DNA from: Secundilactobacillus silagei JCM 19001 | GTDB taxonomy: Bacteria > Bacillota > Bacilli > Lactobacillales > Lactobacillaceae | DNA: 64,000 nucleotides | Assembly: GCF_002217945.1 (NCBI RefSeq) | Contig: NZ_BCMG01000001.1 | Location: 1-64,000, forward strand | Reading direction: 5' to 3' | In this document: positions 51,068-59,493 of the stretch, one piece after another | How positions within the stretch are numbered: position 1 is the first letter of the stretch | Layout of the letters: each line of letters begins with the position of its first letter | Made by a program: the position numbers and the translations under genes | Notes under the pieces: model-generated | The model's input: only the letters and a program-made list of their open reading frames with translations | Told to the model about the DNA's origin: nothing | The model's database searches: none

Positions 51068-52204
51068 ATGCTGGCATGGGCCATTCGTGGGATGACATTT
51101 GTGACTAATTTGTTGTTACTAACGGGGTTTGCACTGCTCTATGACTGGCTGCAGCGCACCCAATTTCAAATTCAATTCTTGAAACGGTTTCGAGGTATTT
51201 GTCAGATCTTACTCACCATTGGCTTTCTGGGATTCTTTCAGCTCGCCTCCGTGTTTCGGATTATGGAAGCCCATAATCGAAAGGGGTTTGGCTGGAGTTA
51301 TCTCGGGTTTCAAATCGGGGTGCTGATCATTGCTCTATTCTTTGAAAAAAGTCGGGGGCTGTTCCCGGTGGCATCATTTCTTGTACTGAATTGGTACTGG
51401 CTGTTACCCAACTTGGTATGGTGGGGCTATGCTTTCGTTTTCACACTCGTGTTAATGCGGGTGGCGGAAAAATTCGGCCGGCAGATCATTGATCGACCAC
51501 TGCGGTATTACCCATTTTGCTTTCTGTTTGCGGCGCCGTTTATGTGGGCCAACTGGGTTTCATTACGCGGTATTGAAGTGGGCTGGCTATGGGAAATCTT
51601 TGCTAGTTTAGTTGTGTTTTACCTGATTTGGTTTATTTACTATGAGCTAAAACTGCGAAATCAGCGGCACGCACTGCTGCTCTACGAAGCCAGACAGGAT
51701 AATCTGACGCAACTCTATAATTTTCGGGTGTTTAATGAAGATCTGAACCGAGCATTTCGCGATTATCATAAAAATGGCACACGGTATTTGCTGTATACCT
51801 TTGATGTTGATCATTTTAAACGGGTCAATGATCGTTATGGTCACTTAGAAGGCAACGCCGTATTGCGAAAAGTCGCCGCTGAATTAAAACAGATCGTGCC
51901 TGAAATCAGTAGTCATGCTGAAGCTTATCGGGTTGGCGGCGAAGAATTTTCCATTCTGGTCTTCGATGTTGAGACCCAGCACTGTTCGGCCAACATGGCT
52001 GCCAATCGTGTTCGTAAAGCAATTGGCAACTTGAACTTTACGACTCAGCAGGGCGAACAGTTTCAAATCACCATTTCGATGGGCCAAGACCAAATTGACG
52101 CTGAGGATCAAAATTATTTGGACTTGTACAAACGTGCCGATAAGCGGCTATACCGTTCAAAAGAAGCTGGTCGAAACAGAGTGACAACCTCTGACGTGGG
52201 TTAA
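51068..52204 (+). CDS. Membrane diguanylate cyclase (GGDEF domain)
   Basis: A 378-aa protein with about six or seven N-terminal membrane helices (to about residue 195) and a C-terminal GGDEF domain. The metal and substrate residues are intact: FDVDHFKRVNDRYGHLEGN and the A-site RVGGEEFSIL (about 288-296). No RxxD inhibitory site stands before it, so product inhibition is unlikely. It should make c-di-GMP from two GTP in response to a membrane or extracellular signal. ATG 51068 follows AAAGGGGG. No EAL phosphodiesterase or PilZ gene is in the window. Confidence 0.88.
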   Translation: MLAWAIRGMTFVTNLLLLTGFALLYDWLQRTQFQIQFLKRFRGICQILLTIGFLGFFQLASVFRIMEAHNRKGFGWSYLGFQIGVLIIALFFEKSRGLFPVASFLVLNWYWLLPNLVWWGYAFVFTLVLMRVAEKFGRQIIDRPLRYYPFCFLFAAPFMWANWVSLRGIEVGWLWEIFASLVVFYLIWFIYYELKLRNQRHALLLYEARQDNLTQLYNFRVFNEDLNRAFRDYHKNGTRYLLYTFDVDHFKRVNDRYGHLEGNAVLRKVAAELKQIVPEISSHAEAYRVGGEEFSILVFDVETQHCSANMAANRVRKAIGNLNFTTQQGEQFQITISMGQDQIDAEDQNYLDLYKRADKRLYRSKEAGRNRVTTSDVG

Positions 52205-52278
52205 TTAGGGTGTTTTAAATCAAAGCATGGTAAACTTTAAATAGTAAACGACTCTTTAAACAGAAGGGAATTTTTAAG

Positions 52279-53220
52279 ATGCAGAAAGTAATTATACCTC
52301 AGGTTGCTGACAAGCAAACTGACCATTATTTAACTAAGAAGGGTTATGAAGTCTTGATGGTACCCGATCCAACGGAAGCAGCCATCTTGGCGACAGCACC
52401 TGATGTCGCGGGCATTATGATGTTTGTGGCACCATTTCCAAATACTTTATATGACAAACTGCCTAATCTAAAAGTCTTAGCTCGCTATGGCGTTGGCTAT
52501 GACAGTATTGATGCCGACTATGCGGCGACCAAGGGCGTTTGGGTCACCAATACCCCTGGTGCCAATTCGGTCAGTGTGGCTGAAAATGCGGTTACTGATA
52601 TCATGCTGCTGGCAAAGCAGTCGTTTAAAGTGTCGACTTTGATGCGTTCAGGACAGCAGCGGGCTGCTAGACAGATCTTTGGTCATGAACTCGCAGGGAA
52701 AACGGTGGGTATCGTTGGTTTCGGTCACATTGGTCAGGCAGTGGCCAAGATGCTAAGTAGTTTTGGTGTCAAAACGTTGCTCTATAATCGTACTAAACGC
52801 CCCACGAAATATGGTGAATACGTTGATTTAGAGACGTTATTAAGACAATCAGACTTCGTGACGCTGCACATTGCCGCCACTAAACAGACTGAACATTTGA
52901 TCGGTGAAAAAGAATTAAAGATGATGAAGTCTAGCGCCTCGTTGATTAACCTAGCGCGTGGTTCCGTGGTTGACGAACAGGCACTGATCAAAGCACTCAG
53001 CAGCCATCAAATTGCCAACGCGGCCTTAGACGTCTTTGATGAAGAACCGCTGCCAGACGATAGCCCGTTATTCAAACTTGACAACGTCTTCTTGACACCG
53101 CATACGGGTTCCAATACCGTTGAAGCCGGTGAAAACATGGCCATGGGTGCCGCCAGAATGATCGATGAAGCATTATCGGGTCAAAAACCAGAATGGGCCG
53201 TTAATCAGCCACAGTTCTAA
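52279..53220 (+). CDS. 2-hydroxyacid dehydrogenase, phosphoglycerate-dehydrogenase-like
   Basis: A 313-aa NAD-dependent D-isomer-specific dehydrogenase. It has ARYGVGYDSIDADYAA, the Rossmann GIVGFGHIGQAVAKML, the arginine in INLARGSVVDEQAL, the glutamate in DVFDEEPLPDDSPLF and the histidine in TPHTGSNTVEAGENM. It lacks the ACT domain of the serA product at 8680, and the H-T-G-S tail after the histidine fits the SerA/GyaR-like group rather than D-LDH. Likely substrates are glyoxylate, hydroxypyruvate or 2-oxo acids. AGAAGGGAA before the ATG. Single gene. Confidence 0.85.
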   Translation: MQKVIIPQVADKQTDHYLTKKGYEVLMVPDPTEAAILATAPDVAGIMMFVAPFPNTLYDKLPNLKVLARYGVGYDSIDADYAATKGVWVTNTPGANSVSVAENAVTDIMLLAKQSFKVSTLMRSGQQRAARQIFGHELAGKTVGIVGFGHIGQAVAKMLSSFGVKTLLYNRTKRPTKYGEYVDLETLLRQSDFVTLHIAATKQTEHLIGEKELKMMKSSASLINLARGSVVDEQALIKALSSHQIANAALDVFDEEPLPDDSPLFKLDNVFLTPHTGSNTVEAGENMAMGAARMIDEALSGQKPEWAVNQPQF

Positions 53221-53278
53221 GATTATTAGCATTCTTCCCCGTATTTGAGTGGCTGAAAGGTTAGCAGTTGGGAAAACT

Positions 53279-53309
53279 AAAACCATTTAGTTAACAAGCT
53301 AAATGGTTT
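53279..53309 (+). terminator. Weak terminator after the dehydrogenase gene
   Basis: AAACCATTTAG / CTAAATGGTTT stem with a short T-run. Confidence 0.55.
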
Positions 53310-53335
53310 GGAATCGCTTCCATACGTGCTACACT
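53308..53335 (+). promoter_or_regulatory. Candidate promoter of the Ohr-like gene
   Basis: TTGGAA (53308-53313), 16 nt, TACACT (53330-53335), 33 bp before the ATG. Confidence 0.5.
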
Positions 53336-53368
53336 ACAGGCATAAAATACAAAAGGGGGATCCAGATA

Positions 53369-53794
53369 ATGGCTATTAATGGATCGTTGTATCATACAGA
53401 GGCAGTAAATGAAAAAGGCTTAAGCGGTGTCAGCTTTATTCGTGGTAATGAAGGTTTAGCACTGGGTGTTAGCAGCTCACTGGTAAAGGGTTCTGGTACA
53501 AATCCCGAGCAATTAGTGGGGTTAGCAATCAGTACCTGCTTTAACGCTACCATTGAAATTATTGAAAAGCAGCATAACCTACCGCATACCAGTGTAGTTC
53601 ACACGGGTGTGGATCAATTAAAAGACGATACGGGTTACAAATTCGTCGTCCGTGTTCAGGTTTTGATGAATGGTGTTAAACGTGATCAAGCACAGGCATT
53701 AGTTGATGAAGCTAAGAACTATTGCCCAGTTGCTAAGATGATCAAGCAAAACGCCAACGTTTCATTTGAAGTTGTGGATGAATTTGCGTTCTAA
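53369..53794 (+). CDS. OsmC/Ohr family peroxiredoxin
   Basis: A 141-aa OsmC-family protein. The two redox cysteines are present in AISTCFNATIE and KNYCPVAKMI, in the Ohr arrangement, together with NPEQLVGL. Ohr reduces organic hydroperoxides using lipoylated or small thiols. ATG 53369 follows AAGGGGG; the in-frame extension from 53303 covers the promoter and is rejected. Lipoyl-dependent recycling is known for Ohr in other bacteria, which makes the window's lipoate genes of interest, though unlinked. Confidence 0.88.
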   Translation: MAINGSLYHTEAVNEKGLSGVSFIRGNEGLALGVSSSLVKGSGTNPEQLVGLAISTCFNATIEIIEKQHNLPHTSVVHTGVDQLKDDTGYKFVVRVQVLMNGVKRDQAQALVDEAKNYCPVAKMIKQNANVSFEVVDEFAF

Positions 53795-53801
53795 TTGAAC
53801 T

Positions 53802-53840
53802 AAAAAGCTCGTTGCATGATTGTTATGCAACGAGCTTTTT
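53802..53840. terminator. Bidirectional terminator
   Basis: AAAAAGCTCGTTGCAT / ATGCAACGAGCTTTTT between convergent genes. Confidence 0.92.
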
Positions 53841-53844
53841 GAGT

Positions 53845-54507
53845 TTATAAACGTTGATGTTTTAATTTTTTAAAGACGTAACGGTCACTTAAAGCGATAA
53901 ACGTTCCCTGGAAAAGCAGAGCCACTACGGTCCCAATATTGACGGCCCAAAGATGGCGCTGAATCAGAAAACAGATGGTTGTAATCGTAATGGGAACGAT
54001 GAAGGCCACCAGTGAGGCAATCACTGCGTTACCATGGAAATACTTAAACCGCAAGATCTGCATAAAATCATCGTTGGGGTGAAGAATTAAATTAACCCGT
54101 TGATAAATAGAAACACCGCAGCCAATCATCATAACCCCAATGATATCGAGAATCACTGACGGGACTAATGACAGATGCTGGATGTGAAAGACCGTTAACA
54201 TTTGGGCAATGCCACTGACGAGGTAACTAAATGGCACCATGAATAAGACGTTACCTAACATTCGGCGCCAGTCAAAATTTCTTAGGATCAACGCGTTTGA
54301 AAGAATGATTGCAATTCCTTCCAGTAACAGAATGTTGCCCAGATTCATGCGGAATAGGTGGGCCATGTTCACGGCAGAGGCGGTCCACAGTGCACTGCCT
54401 AGGTTAAGAGACACTGTGAGTGCGTTTCCTAATGAATTGATTATAATGGAGATAATAAGTAGGGTACAATCTCCTAAAATAGTTGGTTTTCCGTTATCTT
54501 GATACAC
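53845..54507 (-). CDS. YczE/YitT-type integral membrane protein
   Basis: A 220-aa protein with five or six predicted membrane helices and a basic C terminus (FKKLKHQRL). The fold and the NSLGNALTVSLNLGSALWTASAVNMA start resemble the YczE/YyaS/YitT group (DUF6198-like). No C-terminal DUF2179 domain is present. Function is unknown. Weak ribosome site GGAGGG before the ATG; divergent from the beta-phosphoglucomutase-like gene. Confidence 0.72.
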   Translation of the reverse strand: MYQDNGKPTILGDCTLLIISIIINSLGNALTVSLNLGSALWTASAVNMAHLFRMNLGNILLLEGIAIILSNALILRNFDWRRMLGNVLFMVPFSYLVSGIAQMLTVFHIQHLSLVPSVILDIIGVMMIGCGVSIYQRVNLILHPNDDFMQILRFKYFHGNAVIASLVAFIVPITITTICFLIQRHLWAVNIGTVVALLFQGTFIALSDRYVFKKLKHQRL

Positions 54508-54592
54508 GTGCGCATCCCTCCATAACGGTTCTAATTATACGGGATTGTAGCCAAAATAAAAGGGCAATTGTCCTTTAATCGAGGTGATTTGA

Positions 54593-55273
54593 ATGGCTAA
54601 ATTTGATCAATATACCGGTGTTCTTTTTGATCTGCATGGCGTGATTGCTGATTCTTCTCAGTATCACCTGCAGGCCTGGCATCAATTAGCGGATGAACTG
54701 GGTATTACTTGGACGCAATCACTGGCTGAACGAGTGCTTGGGATGAGCCGGCAGGATTCCTTGACGACCATCTTACAAGCTGGACATCAATTAAACCGTT
54801 ATACGGCAGCTGAACAGGTGAAATTAGGCGACCGTAAAAATCAAATGTACCTTGAGCTGATTTCGCAGATGTCGCCAGCGGATGTTTTGCCTGGTATCAT
54901 TGATTTTCTAGATGAATTAAAGGCGCAGCACTACGGTATCGTGCTGGCGTCCGCTTCGGTGAACGCGCCATTGGAAATTAAAAAAATGCAGTTGACGGAC
55001 TACTTTCCCTTAATTGTCGATCCAGCGACACTGACCCGTAATAAACCGGATCCAGAGATCTACGTTCGAGCAGCCAGCTTATTGAACCTGTCGCCGACTA
55101 ACTGTCTCGGTATTGAAGATTCGAAAACGGGGCTCACTGCCGTCAATGGTGCCGGTGCTTTATCAGTTGGGGTGGGTGCAACAGCTGAAATTGCCACGGC
55201 GGATGTTAAGTTCGCGGATACTGCGGAGCTGACATTGGCCGGGATTCAGAAGCAAATTGAACAGCAACATTAA
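54593..55273 (+). CDS. Beta-phosphoglucomutase-like HAD protein with His at the acid/base position
   Basis: A 226-aa HAD subfamily I protein. Motif I reads VLFDLHGVIADS: Asp13 is the phosphorylated nucleophile, but residue 15, the general acid/base Asp of beta-phosphoglucomutase (DLDGV), is His (codon CAT). The cap domain (about 20-95) includes LGMSRQDSLTTIL; motif II is LASASVNAPLEI, with the Lys in LTRNKPDPEIY and motif III in GIEDSKTGLTAV. Overall it follows PgmB, which isomerises beta-glucose 1-phosphate to glucose 6-phosphate. No maltose or trehalose phosphorylase is adjacent. With this substitution mutase or phosphatase activity may be changed or lost. Confidence 0.82.
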   Translation: MAKFDQYTGVLFDLHGVIADSSQYHLQAWHQLADELGITWTQSLAERVLGMSRQDSLTTILQAGHQLNRYTAAEQVKLGDRKNQMYLELISQMSPADVLPGIIDFLDELKAQHYGIVLASASVNAPLEIKKMQLTDYFPLIVDPATLTRNKPDPEIYVRAASLLNLSPTNCLGIEDSKTGLTAVNGAGALSVGVGATAEIATADVKFADTAELTLAGIQKQIEQQH

Positions 55274-55302
55274 AAAAGGTCACTGATAAGAGTGATCTTT
55301 TT
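55273..55302. terminator. Terminator between convergent genes
   Basis: AAAAAAGGTCACT / AGTGATCTTTTTT stem. Confidence 0.8.
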
Positions 55303-55306
55303 TAGA

Positions 55307-55666
55307 TTATAATTGTTGTTCGATGTATGCTTTCAATACCACAGCCTGGTTATGGGCTTCATCCTTAGCACCGTAAAGCATGATGACATTACCATCAGCT
55401 AAATGAGCCTTAACCAGTGCTAAAAATTGGTCACGGTCAGGGTTGACATCTAACTCAGCTCGATAGCGGGTTTTAAACTCGTCATACTTAGCTGGATCAT
55501 GACCGAACCATTGGCGCAGTTCCTTGGTTGGCGCAATCGTTTTAAACCACTCATCAAGGGCGGCCTTTTCTTTGGAAATTCCCCGTGGCCATAGGCGGTC
55601 CACTAGGATGCGGTAACCGTCCATGTCAGCGGGTTTCGTGTAAATCCGTTCAATTTTGAGTGCCAT
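55307..55666 (-). CDS. DUF488 family protein
   Basis: A 119-aa protein of the DUF488/YeaO group, with IYTKPADMDGYRILVDRLWPRGISKEKAAL, WFKTIAPTKELRQWFGHDPAKYDEFK and IMLYGAKDEAHNQAVVL, all conserved family segments. The biochemical function is unknown. GAGGTG before the ATG. Single gene, convergent with the HAD gene. Confidence 0.88.
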   Translation of the reverse strand: MALKIERIYTKPADMDGYRILVDRLWPRGISKEKAALDEWFKTIAPTKELRQWFGHDPAKYDEFKTRYRAELDVNPDRDQFLALVKAHLADGNVIMLYGAKDEAHNQAVVLKAYIEQQL

Positions 55667-55720
55667 TTCTAATCACCTCTTCTATAATGACAATATAGCA
55701 TAATGACGTTGGAGGGAGAA

Positions 55721-56356
55721 ATGATGACAACTATGGCAGCTTTTTTTAGCGCTCGTTCAACGGGTAACATCACCCGTGAATTATTGGGTAAGCTGTTGCG
55801 TTATGAGTCACCCCAAGGGCTGGTCAGCGGCTACATCGTGGAAGCTGAAGCCTACTTAGGTGTGGCGGACTCTGCTGCGCATGTGTATAAGGGGCGGCGG
55901 ACTAAGGCGAATGATGCACTGTACGGCGCTCCGGGCAACGTTTATATTTATACGTCCCGCGGCTACTATGCGTTTGATGTTGCAACGCAAGCTCAAGGTG
56001 AGCCGCAAGGGATCTTGATTCGAGGTGTTGAACCCAAAGATGGTTTAGACATCATGCAGGCTAATCGCCCGAAAACCGGTTCAGAACTCACTAACGGTCC
56101 CGGTAAATTAATGCAGGCCTTTGGTGTGACCGACCTGCGCTGGAACAACGTGATGATCACTGACAGTCCGTTTAAGATTGATTTACAAGATCAGCGCGTG
56201 CCGGCACAGATCCTGACGTCAGCTCGAATTGGCGTCAGCAAGCGCGGCGGCCAAACTAATTCACCCTATCGCTACTACGTGGCAGGCAACCCATACGTTT
56301 CTGGTATGCGCAAACGCGAGATGAATCTGGCAACGCATGGCTGGCTAGCTCAATAA
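55721..56356 (+). CDS. 3-methyladenine DNA glycosylase (AAG/MPG family)
   Basis: Excises alkylated or deaminated purines in base excision repair. The 211-aa protein matches the mammalian-type AAG family: ARELLGK-like start (TRELLGKLLRYE), the catalytic glutamate segment IVEAEAYLGVADSAAHVYKGRRTKAN, and LTNGPGKLMQAFGV near the DNA-binding loop. ATG 55721 or 55724 follows GGAGGG. Single gene, divergent from DUF488. Confidence 0.92.
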   Translation: MMTTMAAFFSARSTGNITRELLGKLLRYESPQGLVSGYIVEAEAYLGVADSAAHVYKGRRTKANDALYGAPGNVYIYTSRGYYAFDVATQAQGEPQGILIRGVEPKDGLDIMQANRPKTGSELTNGPGKLMQAFGVTDLRWNNVMITDSPFKIDLQDQRVPAQILTSARIGVSKRGGQTNSPYRYYVAGNPYVSGMRKREMNLATHGWLAQ

Positions 56357-56368
56357 TATCAGTTTTAA

Positions 56369-57094
56369 TTAATTTTCAGTGTATGCTTTGCGAGCTAGGT
56401 GTACAGCAGCCGCACCCATGTCAAAAGTTTGATAGTTGATATGAGTGAAACCAGCGTTATCATACATCTGAGCTAGTTGTTTAGCATTTACAAATTCAGT
56501 CGCGGTGCGTTGCAGATAAGCGTAGTCGTGATAGTCGTGAACGGCAATCTTAGCCATCATTGGTACCAACTTGAAGTAGACTTGCCAGCCCAGTTTGACG
56601 ACTGGTTGGTTCGGCTGTGATGTTTCTAGTGAGGTCACTTGACCACCTGGACGAACGACCCGGTGCATTTCACGCAGCACTTGATTGGCGTCTGGCACGT
56701 TGCGCAAGCCAAAGCCAATGGTGACCACATCGAACTGATCATTACTGTAAGGCAGCGTCATGGCATCACCCTGAACTAAAGTTACACGGTCGTTTAAACT
56801 GGCTGCGGCGACTTTCTTTTTGGCGACTGTAAGCATCTCCGCACTGAAATCTAACCCAATGATTTGACCAGATGGACCAGTCGCTTTAGCGAGTGCAATG
56901 GTCCAATCTCCAGTTCCGCAGCACAGATCGAGCACGAAGCTGCCGGGCTTAAGCATCAATTTAGTCATAGCGACTTTGCGCCAGTGCTTGTGAGTGCCCA
57001 GTGAAATTAAGTTGTTCATTTGATCATAGTTACCGGCAATTCGTTTAAAAAGACCTTGGACCTGTGATTCTGGTGTCTGGTTAGTCAGTGACAT
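56369..57094 (-). CDS. menG: Demethylmenaquinone methyltransferase
   Basis: A 241-aa SAM-dependent methyltransferase of the UbiE/MenG family, the last step of menaquinone synthesis. FKRIAGNYDQMNNLISLGTHKHWRK, the SAM motif VLDLCCGTGDWTIALA, GLDFSAEML and VTIGFGLRNVPD are diagnostic. ATG 57094 follows GGGAGG; the in-frame extension to 57130 is rejected. No other men genes are in the window. Menaquinone in lactobacilli usually depends on partial pathways or outside precursors. Confidence 0.9.
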   Translation of the reverse strand: MSLTNQTPESQVQGLFKRIAGNYDQMNNLISLGTHKHWRKVAMTKLMLKPGSFVLDLCCGTGDWTIALAKATGPSGQIIGLDFSAEMLTVAKKKVAAASLNDRVTLVQGDAMTLPYSNDQFDVVTIGFGLRNVPDANQVLREMHRVVRPGGQVTSLETSQPNQPVVKLGWQVYFKLVPMMAKIAVHDYHDYAYLQRTATEFVNAKQLAQMYDNAGFTHINYQTFDMGAAAVHLARKAYTEN

Positions 57095-57133
57095 GTTGGG
57101 CCTCCCGCATAAATTTAATGTAATAAGCATACC

Positions 57134-57174
57134 AAAAAACGTCCCGCAAGTCTGGTTTCGACTGCGAGACGTTT
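57134..57174 (-). terminator. Terminator of map
   Basis: Minus-strand AAACGTCTCGCAGTC / GACTTGCGGGACGTTTTTT stem with two mismatches and a T-run. Confidence 0.8.
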
Positions 57175-57185
57175 ATTATTTAATA

Positions 57186-57977
57186 TTAAAGGTACTTAGC
57201 ATCTAAGTCTGGATCTTGAGAAGTTAATAACTTAGGACCATCATTGGTGATCTCTAAGGTATGTTCGTATTGAGCTGAAGGGGTGCCATCAGCTGAAACG
57301 TAGTATTCCCAAGTATCGCCGGGAACCGTCTTAGTAGCAATCTCCCAGGTCCCAAGGTTAACCATTGGTTCAATGGTGATCGTCATACCAGCACGTAAAC
57401 GCAGGCCTTTGCCTGGTTCACCGTAGTGAGGGACGTTTGGTTCTTCGTGCATGGTCGGTCCAATACCGTGGCCGATCAGTTCACGAACATCGCCCATGTG
57501 GTTTTCGTCTTCAACGTAGTGTTGAATGGCGTAACCAATATCACCGATCCGGTTACCAACAACGGCTTGGTCGATACCGAGGTATAAGGCCTTCTTGGTA
57601 ACGTCCATTAAATGCTGCTTTTCCTTGCTGATGGTACCAACAGCGTAGGTCCAGCAAGAATCGCTCATGAAGCCATCCAGGTTAACTACCATGTCAACGG
57701 CAACAATGTCACCGTTCTTAAGTAAGAGGTTCTTACGGGGAATGGCGTGAGCGACTTCATCGTTAACGCTGACGCAGGTCGCGTATTTGTAACCTTCAAA
57801 GCCCTTTTCTTCGGCCTTGGCGTGGTGTTCTTCGATGTAGGCATTAGCAAACTTTTCGATATCCCAGCTAGAAATACCGGGCTTGATAATGTTACGCAGA
57901 CCCAAGTGAACACCAGCCAAAACGGCACCGGATTTACGCATCATTTCAATTTCACGTTCTGATTTTAAAGTAATCAA
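57186..57977 (-). CDS. map: Methionine aminopeptidase, type I
   Basis: Removes initiator methionine from nascent proteins. The 263-aa metalloprotease has the five metal ligands in order: Asp in VAVDMVVN, Asp in MSDSCWTYAV, His in LIGHGIGPTMHEEPNVP, Glu in ITIEPMVN and Glu in QYEHTLEIT. Length is near the family norm. GGAGCAG ribosome site before the ATG. The hairpin repeat at 58048 lies in its upstream region. Confidence 0.94.
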   Translation of the reverse strand: MITLKSEREIEMMRKSGAVLAGVHLGLRNIIKPGISSWDIEKFANAYIEEHHAKAEEKGFEGYKYATCVSVNDEVAHAIPRKNLLLKNGDIVAVDMVVNLDGFMSDSCWTYAVGTISKEKQHLMDVTKKALYLGIDQAVVGNRIGDIGYAIQHYVEDENHMGDVRELIGHGIGPTMHEEPNVPHYGEPGKGLRLRAGMTITIEPMVNLGTWEIATKTVPGDTWEYYVSADGTPSAQYEHTLEITNDGPKLLTSQDPDLDAKYL

Positions 57978-58047
57978 GAATTTCTGCTCCTTTATGCTTT
58001 ATATTATTTCAACAATGTTAATGGTACACCAAAATACCAAGGTGTGA

Positions 58048-58173
58048 AAGCGGACGTTTTGGGAGTGGCGTGTAAGGGTGGATTACAATGTAAAACCCGG
58101 GCTTGGTTTTATATTGTAATCCACCCTTACACATAACTCCCAGTCCGCTTGAACCCGATTAGGCAATGTAAAC
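58048..58173 (+). repeat. Hairpin repeat, family copy 2
   Basis: Inverted repeat 58048-58150: outer arms AAGCGGAC / GTCCGCTT, then GGGAGT / ACTCCC, GTGTAAGGGTGGATTACAAT and its complement, around a CCCGGGCTTGG loop, followed by the tail GAACCCGATTAGGCAATGTA (58151-58170). Most of the stem sequence differs from copies 1 and 3, but pairing is kept. It lies between the divergent map and zinc-peptidase genes. Confidence 0.85.
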
Positions 58174-58256
58174 GAAAAAGCGCGGTTTGTTTTTAGATTG
58201 CCATTCACCTTTATACATAACGTCCAGTCCGCTTAACCCCGCTTAGGCAATGTAAA
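58174..58256 (+). repeat. Partial tandem copy of the hairpin-repeat right half
   Basis: The stretch GGTTTG ... CATAACGTCCAGTCCGCTT then the tail CTTAGGCAATGTAAA (to 58256) repeats the right half of copy 2 (CATAACTCCCAGTCCGCTT, ATTAGGCAATGTAAA) with scattered changes. The left arm is missing. Confidence 0.7.
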
Positions 58257-58391
58257 ATTAAAGTAGTCTCTCCTAATCCTTAAGCATTCCTTAAGAAGAT
58301 TGTCCCAACCCCAATAACTTGCTACAATGTTCTGCAACGATAACGCTAAATAATATTTCTAACAACTGATTTAATAGATAGGAGGGCTTCA

Positions 58392-59099
58392 ATGACATCA
58401 CCAATTTTTGCCTTTTTTGATCCAACGTACATTTTAGTTATTGTTGGGTTGTTGCTTTCAATGGCCGCTTCGGGTTACGTTAAGTCGACTTATGCTAAAT
58501 ATGATCGGTACCGCGCTCAAAGCGGTGTTACCGGAACCAGTGCGGCGGAATATATTTTACAGCAGTCGGGCATTAATGACGTGACCGTTCACCCAATCGC
58601 TGGGGACCTGACTGACAATTATAATGGTGGTAACAAGACGTTAAACTTGTCGGAATCAACCGCCAATTCGTCATCGGTTGCCGCCGTTGGGGTTGCCGCC
58701 CATGAATGTGGTCACGCGGTGCAGGATGCCAACAATTATTTACCAATGAGGCTGCGGACGGCCATCGTACCAATTGCTAATCTCGGGTCGACGGTCTCTT
58801 TCCCGCTGATCTTAGTTGGGGTGTTAATGGGGATGAATCAGACGTTGATCCATCTCGGTATCTTGCTGTTCTCACTGGCACTGTTGTTTCAGCTGGTGAC
58901 GTTACCAGTGGAGTTTAACGCTTCTCATCGAGCACTGCGCATTTTGAGTGACGGTGGGCTGTTGTCTGCGGATGAAGTGCCGATGGTTCGCCGGGTGCTA
59001 ACGGCTGCTGCACTGACTTATGTGGCTGCTGCGTTAGCTACCTTTTTACAGCTATTGCGACTAATCATTCTCTTCGGAGGAAATCGTGACGACAATTAG
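58392..59099 (+). CDS. Membrane zinc metallopeptidase (YugP-like)
   Basis: A 235-aa membrane protein of the putative neutral zinc metallopeptidase family (YugP). One N-terminal helix precedes a cytosolic or membrane-proximal domain with the zinc motif AAHECGHAVQDA (HExxH-like HECGH, about residues 103-107), and three C-terminal helices follow. The third zinc ligand may be the Glu in PVEFNASHRALRIL. GGAGGG before the ATG. The substrate is unknown; a role in membrane protein quality control is inferred from fold. The next small gene is 49 bp downstream. Confidence 0.88.
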   Translation: MTSPIFAFFDPTYILVIVGLLLSMAASGYVKSTYAKYDRYRAQSGVTGTSAAEYILQQSGINDVTVHPIAGDLTDNYNGGNKTLNLSESTANSSSVAAVGVAAHECGHAVQDANNYLPMRLRTAIVPIANLGSTVSFPLILVGVLMGMNQTLIHLGILLFSLALLFQLVTLPVEFNASHRALRILSDGGLLSADEVPMVRRVLTAAALTYVAAALATFLQLLRLIILFGGNRDDN

Positions 59100-59148
59100 A
59101 CAGGTTTGACTTATAATGGTAGGGAAGACGAAAAGGCTGGTGGATAAG

Positions 59149-59319
59149 ATGGACTTAATTTCATATTTAAAGGATCAAATCGAATTTTTAACTGAACAAT
59201 TTAATCAAGCAGAATCTGACAAGGACGTCACGATGAAGTACATTGTTGAGTCTCGCTTGGATGAAGCAAAAAAAATCAAAAAAGCAATTGATGACGGTAC
59301 AATTAATAGTCTGAGCTAA
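59149..59319 (+). CDS. Small conserved helical protein, unknown function
   Basis: A 56-aa acidic helical protein (MDLISYLKDQIEFLTEQFNQ...; a likely coiled coil with heptad-like Leu/Ile/Phe). ATG 59149 follows GGTGG; the in-frame ATG at 59116 overlaps a TTGACT...TATAAT-like sequence and is rejected. A strong terminator follows. Function unknown. Confidence 0.7.
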   Translation: MDLISYLKDQIEFLTEQFNQAESDKDVTMKYIVESRLDEAKKIKKAIDDGTINSLS

Positions 59320-59325
59320 ATTTTG

Positions 59326-59352
59326 ACACGGTCAATGTGACCGTGTTTTTTT
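59326..59352 (+). terminator. Rho-independent terminator
   Basis: CACGGTCA / TGACCGTG stem, three-base loop, seven T residues. Confidence 0.9.
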
Positions 59353-59493
59353 ATGTCATACAGTTAGGTCAACTTGACTTAAAAGTAAACGAAATCGGAT
59401 TTTTAATCTATGCTACTGCCTAATCTCCGTTTTGCACAATTGATTTTAATTTTATTTACGATTATGATTGTGATAGTAAGGGGGAATTCGAAG

